DNA of 12,355 nt from an uncultured Clostridia bacterium. GTDB taxonomy: Bacteria; Bacillota; Clostridia; UMGS1883. The stretch lies in the NCBI GenBank assembly GCA_947624455.1, contig CANQKL010000036.1:1-12355 (forward strand), given 5' to 3'. A model generated the notes under the pieces. It was not told the origin of the DNA. It made no database searches and saw only the letters and a list, made by a program, of their open reading frames with translations. Below, piece by piece: positions 7,553 through 12,355 of this stretch. The position numbers were made by a program, and so were the translations under genes. How positions within the stretch are numbered: the stretch's first letter is position 1; each line of letters begins with the position of its first letter.

Positions 7553-7601
7553 AAATATAACGAAATTTTTCGTTAAAAAACATACAATGGAGGTAATCGT
7601 T

Positions 7602-10199
7602 ATGAAAAAAGTCATGGCCATTATCGTCGCTCTCGCGATGGTATTGGCGTTCGTACCCGTAATGGCGGCTGATGGAGTTATTTCCGTCATTGTGGACGGG
7701 ACGAAAATTCAACCCACCAATGTCAACGGCGAGGCTGTGAAGCCTTTCGCCATCGACGGCACGACTTATCTGCCCGTCCGGGCCATTGCCAACGCCTTTA
7801 ACTTTGACGTTGAATGGGACGGCAATACCCGCACCGTTTTCATCGGCGGCGTCGTTGACGCTGCGGCCGGCGAGGATATCCAGATCTACATCAACGGCAA
7901 GCTCTTCACCCCCACCGACGCTAACGGCAAGGTCGTTCCCGTCCAGAATCTTGGCGGCAGCGTGTTCCTGCCCGTAAGAGCTATTGCCAACGCCTTTAAC
8001 AAGGACGTTGCCTGGGATCAGGCGACTCAGACCGTTACTATTACCACCCCCGCCGTTACCGGCGATCTGGGCGGTATGTATTACACCATTACCAACGTTG
8101 GGACAGGCCGGCTTCTCGCCACGGTAGATTTTTCCCATGACGACAGCGCAGCCCTCACCACCGTCAACGCGCCTGAGAGCAACGATGTTTACTGGCGTCT
8201 TGGCAAAATGGGCGATGGAATCTACAACATTTCCAACATGGCCAGCGGCAAGAGCATAGACGTACCCAGCGCCTCTAAGGACGCCGGTACCGCTCTCATC
8301 GTGTACAGTACCAACGGCGGCGGAAACCAGCAGTGGGAATTCAAAGAGGTAACTCCCGGCGTATATGAGCTTCGCGTACAGCACTCCGGTCTGTATATGG
8401 ACGCCAGCGGCGACGCGATCGTTCAGGCGGATCACACCGGAAGCGATTTCCAGAAGTGGACCGTCAACGTCAAGGGCGAGTCTCTGCTCAAGAGCGTAAT
8501 TAATTCCGAGGGCTTCAAGCTCCTCTCCCCCGCGGAGCAGGATGGCTTCCGGCGTTATATGTTCGGCGGCCTTCCCGCTTGCTACACCGTAGCTAACTCC
8601 GCCGAAAGCTATCTCACCGAGAACGGCTTTGCCGCCGCCTCTCCCGAGCTTCAGGCTTCGATGCTCAAAACAGTCATGGCTTACACCGCTTACTTCCAGG
8701 TGAGCGGCGACAAGGCCGATCAGTCCTGCGCTCCCTATAAGATCGTCTCTACGTCTGTGGACGAAAATTACGACATCTGGCGCGGCGCAAGAGAGAAGTG
8801 CTGGCTCTATGAGGTAGAGATGGACGGCGACGTTCCCGGAACTATCCACAAGTTCACCATGGTCAGCAATGAGGAAAACTCCGATATGGTCGAGAAAATG
8901 ATCGAAGCCCTCGGCGCTTTCCCCTATGCCATCAGACAGTATGTACACCGCCTTATCTGGAAGAACGGCGACAACGCCAACAACTATAACGGCGGCGGCG
9001 ACACCATCTGGGCGCGCCTTAACTGGAAGCCCAACAAGTCTCAGGTTATCCAGACTCTCGCCCACGAGCTGGGTCACATTCTTGACACCAACCAGCTTGA
9101 GGATATGCGTATCTGGGAGTGGGCCGAGGCTATGGACGCCATCCCCGTTTCCGGCTACGGCTCCAACAATCAGGCCGAGGATCTGGCCGAGATGCACAGG
9201 CTTTACCTCACCACCCTCGACAAGGACACCGAGACGGCTGTTCCCCAGGTTTATCCCAACAGACTCAAGGTACTCAAGGGCTTGCTTTACAGGGCCGACA
9301 AGGTGCATTTTGCACAGTTCGCCGAAGATGAGAAGTTTATCCTTGACATCAAGGCTAAGATTGACGCCTACGGCGACGTTGAGACCGCCCTTGAGCTGGA
9401 TATGGGCCAGTATTACAGCATTACCGATCCTAAGAGCGGCCTTTCCTGGACCGTTGAGAACGCCTCCACAGAAAATCAGGCCAGGGTCGTTCTCGAGCCG
9501 TACACAGGCGCGGACAACCAAAAGTTCAGCGTTGAAAACTTTGGCGGTCTTGTAAAATTCACCAACAAGAACAGCGGTATTCCCATTCAGCTCCATACCA
9601 GCGCCCTTTGCGGTAAGGAACTCACCCAGTACGGCGGCGAGTGGGCAGTTGACGATAGGTTCCGGCTGATCAAGGCTGACGGCGGCTACAAGCTTATGTG
9701 CCAGCGTTACAACCTGGGCGTTGACGCTATGACCGTCGGCGTGGGCGACGACTTTAAGCCATACGTGTGCCAGAACGCCGATTCCGCCGTATGGGAGATC
9801 AAACCTGTTGAAAAGGCTGCCGAGATCGAATACTACACCATAGGTGTGGACGGAACCGGCAAGCATATCAACAACACTGACGACGGCCTGGTAGTTACCG
9901 ACGACAGAGCAAAGGCTACAAGCTGGATGCTCGTACAGGTAGGCGACGCCTACACCATCGTCGATACCGCCTCGGGCAAGGCCATCGACATTTCCGGCGG
10001 CAATACCGAGGCTGGCGGTCAGCTCATTACCTGGACCCTTTCCAAAAATGACAACCAGTGCTTCTACAGAGAGGAGAGCGGAAACGGCTATCTTTTGAAG
10101 ATGAAACATTCCAATCTGTATCTCACCTACAACGACGACGGCACTATCACTCAGGAGCAGCGCGACTCAAGCAAGCGCCAGGTATTCACCTTTGAATAA
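7602..10199 (+). CDS. Secreted multidomain zinc metallopeptidase (anthrax lethal factor/PPEP-like) with lectin-type domains
   Basis: This 865-residue protein starts at ATG 7602 after GGAGGT (7589-7594). A signal peptide (1-23, MKK then a hydrophobic run ending VMAA) sends it out of the cell. Two Cu_amine_oxidN1 repeats follow (about 27-83 and 93-148, sharing LPVRAIANAFN). Next is a ricin-type beta-trefoil (about 159-291) with W198, W245 (QQW) and W286 (QKW) at even spacing. The peptidase domain (about 295-590) has HELGH at 488-492, Y519 in GYGSNN and E526 in QAEDLAE. The H-E-x-x-H, Tyr and Glu set, with Tyr and Glu exactly seven apart, is that of M34-type peptidases (lethal factor, Pro-Pro endopeptidases). 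Predicted roles are H488, H492 and E526 as zinc ligands and E489 as general base. Two degenerate trefoil-like domains end the protein (about 601-742 and 744-865; NQKF, VWEIK, NQCF). There is no LPXTG or SLH anchor. The likely job is carbohydrate-targeted proteolysis outside the cell; the substrate is unknown. The Cu_amine_oxidN1 domains do not imply oxidase activity. Confidence 0.88.
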   Translation: MKKVMAIIVALAMVLAFVPVMAADGVISVIVDGTKIQPTNVNGEAVKPFAIDGTTYLPVRAIANAFNFDVEWDGNTRTVFIGGVVDAAAGEDIQIYINGKLFTPTDANGKVVPVQNLGGSVFLPVRAIANAFNKDVAWDQATQTVTITTPAVTGDLGGMYYTITNVGTGRLLATVDFSHDDSAALTTVNAPESNDVYWRLGKMGDGIYNISNMASGKSIDVPSASKDAGTALIVYSTNGGGNQQWEFKEVTPGVYELRVQHSGLYMDASGDAIVQADHTGSDFQKWTVNVKGESLLKSVINSEGFKLLSPAEQDGFRRYMFGGLPACYTVANSAESYLTENGFAAASPELQASMLKTVMAYTAYFQVSGDKADQSCAPYKIVSTSVDENYDIWRGAREKCWLYEVEMDGDVPGTIHKFTMVSNEENSDMVEKMIEALGAFPYAIRQYVHRLIWKNGDNANNYNGGGDTIWARLNWKPNKSQVIQTLAHELGHILDTNQLEDMRIWEWAEAMDAIPVSGYGSNNQAEDLAEMHRLYLTTLDKDTETAVPQVYPNRLKVLKGLLYRADKVHFAQFAEDEKFILDIKAKIDAYGDVETALELDMGQYYSITDPKSGLSWTVENASTENQARVVLEPYTGADNQKFSVENFGGLVKFTNKNSGIPIQLHTSALCGKELTQYGGEWAVDDRFRLIKADGGYKLMCQRYNLGVDAMTVGVGDDFKPYVCQNADSAVWEIKPVEKAAEIEYYTIGVDGTGKHINNTDDGLVVTDDRAKATSWMLVQVGDAYTIVDTASGKAIDISGGNTEAGGQLITWTLSKNDNQCFYREESGNGYLLKMKHSNLYLTYNDDGTITQEQRDSSKRQVFTFE
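7680..8045 (+). repeat. Tandem Cu_amine_oxidN1 domain duplication
   Basis: Two units of about 57 codons lie 66 codons apart. An 18-nt stretch starting ATTGCCAACG is identical at 7785-7802 and 7983-8000. At protein level both units share the pattern NG..V-(x)n-LPVRAIANAFN-DV-WD--T-TV. The first has VKPFAIDGTTY where the second has VPVQNLGGSVF. This indicates an internal duplication that has since diverged. Confidence 0.8.
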
Positions 10200-10208
10200 T
10201 TAACTTAA

Positions 10209-10258
10209 AAAGGGCGCGGCCTCGCTAAGCGGAAACTCTTAGCGGGGACACGTCCTTT
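10209..10258 (+). terminator. Hairpin after the metallopeptidase gene
   Basis: The arms AAA plus 10212-10229 and 10238-10255 plus TTT form a stem of about 21 bp with two mismatches and two G-U pairs, around the loop CGGAAACT. The core is CGCTAAG/CTTAGCG. Only a short T3 follows, so it may stabilise the mRNA 3' end as much as terminate. Confidence 0.65.
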
Positions 10259-10327
10259 ATCGCTCTTTCAGGGTTATAAAGCCTTTGCTTAAACTTTTCA
10301 TCACTTGCATTTAGCCAAAAAATATTG

Positions 10328-10356
10328 TTGACAGAGCTGATGTTTTGTTATAAAAT
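10328..10356 (+). promoter_or_regulatory. Sigma-A promoter of the DUF2318-like gene
   Basis: A perfect -35 TTGACA (10328-10333), a 17-nt spacer and a -10 TAAAAT (10351-10356) are present. Together with the preceding hairpin, it makes the gene independent of the metallopeptidase transcript. Confidence 0.83.
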
Positions 10357-10388
10357 ATAAATATACATCGCGAAAAGGAGGGTCTTTT

Positions 10389-10928
10389 ATGGCTAAAAAA
10401 ATGGGCGGCTTGTCCAAAACTGGCTTCAAGGCCATTAGCGCGGTCGCCATAGCGTTGACTTTGGCGGTCATAGCCGCCGGCATATTTATGGCCATTCGGA
10501 AGGAGCAAGCCTCCCGCCCCCAGTTCATTACTCTTGAAAAGGGCGACAACTTACTCATACCCAATCAAAAAATCAATTACGGCGTTAATTTTTTTCCGGT
10601 AAAATATGACGGGACAAAGCTGGGCGTAATAGCCATCAGGGATAGGGACGGAACAATACGCACCGCCTTCGACGCCAGCGAGTTGTGCGTCGGCTCGGGC
10701 AAGAACTATTTTGAATATGATGATGAAAACGGCGAATTTGTCTGCCAAAATTGCGGCAAGTCCGTTCCATCAAGCCAGATTGGCTTTATTAACGGCGAAG
10801 ATGTCTGTTACCCTTACCCTGTGACCGAAAGGATACGCTTCGACACCATAGATTCCGTGGTGATACCCGGCGAATCGGTGGAAGCGGAGCTTCACCTGTT
10901 TGAAAACTGGGACAAGTACGATAAATAA
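10389..10928 (+). CDS. Membrane-anchored DUF2318-like four-cysteine protein
   Basis: This 179-residue protein has one N-terminal membrane helix (about 14-37, with Lys residues on both sides), which would place the rest outside the cytoplasmic membrane. The segment AFDASELCVGSGKNYFEY (93-110), then VCQNCGKSVPSSQIG (118-132) and a final Cys 140, follows the DUF2318 pattern from memory: a Cys pair, CxxC, then GGCNPxP. DUF2318 proteins are often described as Fe-S or metal-related and occur near iron-permease genes; that assignment is from family knowledge. Here the first Cys of the expected pair is Ser 97 and the terminal motif is EDVCYPYP, so C100, C119, C122 and C140 remain, still four possible ligands. 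The last 35 residues resemble a small beta strand cap. The ATG is preceded by AAGGAGGG (10375-10382). It has its own promoter and stands apart from any transporter gene. Function is unknown. Confidence 0.78.
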   Translation: MAKKMGGLSKTGFKAISAVAIALTLAVIAAGIFMAIRKEQASRPQFITLEKGDNLLIPNQKINYGVNFFPVKYDGTKLGVIAIRDRDGTIRTAFDASELCVGSGKNYFEYDDENGEFVCQNCGKSVPSSQIGFINGEDVCYPYPVTERIRFDTIDSVVIPGESVEAELHLFENWDKYDK

Positions 10929-11007
10929 AGAGGACTGCAAAAACCCGCTCCTTTATCCGCAGGCCCGAGGCCGGACTAAAAAAACATCCCCCGTCATAAC
11001 ACACAAT

Positions 11008-11039
11008 TAGAAAATCCGCCCATGGGGGCGGATTTTCTA
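11008..11039. terminator. Bidirectional terminator between converging genes
   Basis: A 14-bp perfect stem (11008-11021 with 11026-11039) has a 4-nt ATGG loop. The core is ATCCGCCC/GGGCGGAT, flanked by A4 and T4. It sits between the ends of the DUF2318-like gene (+) and the small conserved gene (-). The rest of 10929-11128 holds no gene that I can see. Confidence 0.85.
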
Positions 11040-11128
11040 CATTAATGCATTATTTTATCGACTGATTACATAAAATTTTCCTTAAACTAAGGCTTCCAGT
11101 CCCATTTTTACGGCGGCGTTTTCTAAAA

Positions 11129-11314
11129 TCATACCTCGTCGATTATAATGCCAAGGGCCTCCTCCACCTCGGCGCCAGGGACCAATATTTCATAGCCTGT
11201 TGAAGCGTCCCTATTGATGGCACGAATCATAACTAAAATATTCCGGTCATAGAGAGCCGATCTAAGCTTCTGTGCAAGCTCATTATTCTTGGCTATATAA
11301 ACGACTGTCCACAT
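11129..11314 (-). CDS. Small conserved Clostridia protein (DUF2007-like)
   Basis: This 61-residue protein begins MWTVVYIAKNNELAQKLRSA and continues with ILVMIRAI and YEILVPGAEVEEALGII. It matches the pattern of a small protein that in many Clostridia lies just downstream of dnaE, often labelled a putative signal-transducing or glutamate decarboxylase-like protein. That label is weakly based, and I would call the function unknown. The beta-alpha-beta order suggests a small ferredoxin-like fold as in DUF2007. The ATG at 11314 has AAAGG about 12 nt upstream, a rather weak site. It lies 114 nt downstream of dnaE on the same strand but has its own promoter in that gap, so it may be expressed separately from dnaE. 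Confidence 0.82.
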   Translation of the reverse strand: MWTVVYIAKNNELAQKLRSALYDRNILVMIRAINRDASTGYEILVPGAEVEEALGIIIDEV

Positions 11315-11360
11315 TTAAATTACAGACCTTTCTTTCTCGTACTCGTAATGACTTTACTTT

Positions 11361-11389
11361 ACTATACACCATTCGGATGAAAAAATCAA
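11361..11389 (-). promoter_or_regulatory. Promoter of the small conserved gene
   Basis: On the minus strand there is a -35 TTGATT (11389-11384), a 17-nt spacer and a -10 TATAGT (11366-11361; 5 of 6). It lies in the gap between dnaE and the small gene, about 47 nt above its ATG. Confidence 0.65.
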
Positions 11390-11428
11390 CTGTTTTTTTT
11401 CAATTTATTTACGATTTATTCATATTGC

Positions 11429-12355
11429 CTACTTCATTGCCGCACATTCTCGGCCAACAATACGATTTATCATCGAAACAAGGGCTTCGCTCCCGTTGCA
11501 ATTATATCTCGGCAAAGCCTTTATCCGCTGCCGGGGCGTGGTGATAACTATGGGTATGTCGCCCTTCGCCGCCGTAACAGCGCCGCGTATACGTTCCAAA
11601 GCGGCCATTTCACGAAATTCGAGAGTTATTTCCAGGCAGCCCGTCACCTCGTCCCGATGGACTTCTCCTGTCAGAGGGTCCTTTACGGTACCGGCGCTGA
11701 ATGGGGCGGCTGACTCCATGATTAGCTTGGGGCTTTCTTCCTCTTTGATATCCACCCTGCCAGTAACGGTAACTATACTGTTTTCCCTCAGTATTTCACC
11801 GCGTTCGGCGGAAAGCTTGGGGAAAACGATCACCTCGATGCCGCCGGTAAAGTCCTCAAGACGCAGATACGCCATCATGGTATTGCTGCGAGTGAGCTTT
11901 TCCCTGAGCGATGAAACTATGCCGGCCACAGTGACGATGTCGCCGTCGTTTATCTCCCTTTCATCCTGTTCGGCGGTTATAGAAGCAATCCCCGGAAGGC
12001 CGAGACTGTTTATCGCGCTTCGGTATTCGTCCAGCGGATGCCCCGAAATATATATTCCCGTGGCCTCCCGCTCCATATCCAACAGCTCTCTGTTGCCCCT
12101 GTCAGGTATATTGGGGAACACATCGGCCTTATCTTCCTCCTCGCCAAAAAATGAAAGCTGACCGACGATATTGTCCTTTGCGCTGCGGGAAGCGGCGGCC
12201 AGAACCTGCTCGTATACGGCAAGCTTCTGCCAGCGCGTGCCGGGCAGGGAATCAAAGGCGCCGCTTTTTATCAGGCCCTCAACCCCACGCTTGTTCATAT
12301 CGGGGCCGGTCATTCGGCCGGCAAAATCGTGAAGGCTCACAAAATTGCCGTTTTT
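11429..12355 (-). CDS. dnaE: DNA polymerase III alpha subunit, 3' end
   Basis: The frame runs unbroken from the window edge to TAG at 11429, giving the last 308 residues of the replicative polymerase alpha subunit. A full-length protein is roughly 1,100-1,200 residues, so the PHP and polymerase core are outside the window. Visible parts are the helix-hairpin-helix stretch (MNKRGVEGLIKSGAFDSL), a probable beta-clamp-binding peptide QLSFF (12146-12160), the conserved TGIYISGHPLDEY, and an OB-fold nucleic-acid-binding domain (VTVAGIVSSLREKLTRSNTM then MAYLRLEDFTGGIEVIVFPK). A short C-terminal domain ends in GRECAAMK. The GTG at 12340 is inside the gene, not a start. Gram-positive bacteria often carry PolC as well; that cannot be judged here. 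The small conserved gene follows on the same strand. Confidence 0.96.
   Translation of the reverse strand, partial: KNGNFVSLHDFAGRMTGPDMNKRGVEGLIKSGAFDSLPGTRWQKLAVYEQVLAAASRSAKDNIVGQLSFFGEEEDKADVFPNIPDRGNRELLDMEREATGIYISGHPLDEYRSAINSLGLPGIASITAEQDEREINDGDIVTVAGIVSSLREKLTRSNTMMAYLRLEDFTGGIEVIVFPKLSAERGEILRENSIVTVTGRVDIKEEESPKLIMESAAPFSAGTVKDPLTGEVHRDEVTGCLEITLEFREMAALERIRGAVTAAKGDIPIVITTPRQRIKALPRYNCNGSEALVSMINRIVGRECAAMK

Noticed and set aside
7524..7601. Upstream in-frame start of the metallopeptidase at 7524
   Set aside because: That codon is the -35 box of the promoter. It would also bury the signal peptide behind 26 polar residues.
7680..8045. Copper amine oxidase enzyme activity
   Set aside because: Only the small N-terminal domain type is present. 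No catalytic oxidase domain exists in the protein.
7491..10109. An 872-codon open frame on the minus strand across the metallopeptidase gene
   Set aside because: It is a shadow caused by the codon bias of the + strand gene. Its translation is a Val/Gly/Leu-rich sequence without recognisable motifs, while the + strand has a promoter, ribosome binding site, signal peptide and domains.
11378..11402. A/T-only hairpin (TGAAAAAA/TTTTTTCA) as a dnaE terminator
   Set aside because: It has no GC-rich stem and overlaps the -35 box of the small-gene promoter. It is more likely chance in an A/T tract.
1..12355. CRISPR arrays, tRNA or rRNA genes, insertion sequences, phage genes, toxin-antitoxin or defence operons
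   Set aside because: I read both strands and saw no spaced direct repeats, cloverleaf sequences, transposase or integrase motifs, or defence-family proteins.

Overview
This window reads as chromosomal DNA from a Gram-positive bacterium of the Clostridia, possibly a gut-type Oscillospirales-like lineage; the exact lineage is inference. The evidence is the gene types (a Clostridia-style dnaE with a small conserved gene downstream, a MepA-like MATE pump, a medium-chain acyl-CoA ligase and secreted Cu_amine_oxidN1 proteins), strong purine-rich ribosome binding sites, A/T-rich sigma-A-type promoters in otherwise moderately GC-rich coding DNA, and intrinsic terminators. No rRNA, tRNA, CRISPR array, insertion sequence or phage gene was seen.

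Layout. Bases 1-584 (+) hold the 3' end of a Zn/Cd/Pb-type P1B ATPase, closed by a hairpin. An AraC-family regulator (725-1636, +) follows with its own extended -10 promoter. It converges on a leftward operon of three genes: acyl-CoA ligase (5809-4142), a DUF1232/YkvA-type membrane protein (4136-3639) and uvrC (3609-1765). A near-perfect 18-bp-stem bidirectional terminator separates the two. The operon promoter (TTGACA-17-TAAAAT) lies in a short AT-rich intergenic region shared with a divergent MATE efflux gene (5991-7364, +). The MATE promoter is overlapped by a 12-bp inverted repeat that looks like an operator. The MATE gene ends in an unusually long hairpin.

Next comes the most striking gene, 7602-10199 (+). 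It encodes an 865-residue secreted protein with a signal peptide, two Cu_amine_oxidN1 repeats, a ricin-type beta-trefoil, a zinc metallopeptidase domain of the anthrax lethal factor/Pro-Pro endopeptidase kind (HELGH, then Y and E seven residues apart), and two more trefoil-like domains. After it, 10389-10928 (+) encodes a membrane-anchored four-cysteine DUF2318-like protein. A second bidirectional terminator separates this from two leftward genes: a 61-residue conserved small protein (11314-11129) with its own promoter, and the 3' end of dnaE (from 11429 beyond the window edge).

How they fit together. The acyl-CoA ligase, YkvA-type protein and uvrC are probably one transcript. The pump, the secreted peptidase and the DUF2318-like protein each have their own promoter and hairpin, so they are neighbours rather than an operon. 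I see no multi-gene defence system or other obvious new system. The best candidate for novelty is the lectin-metallopeptidase and its domain order.
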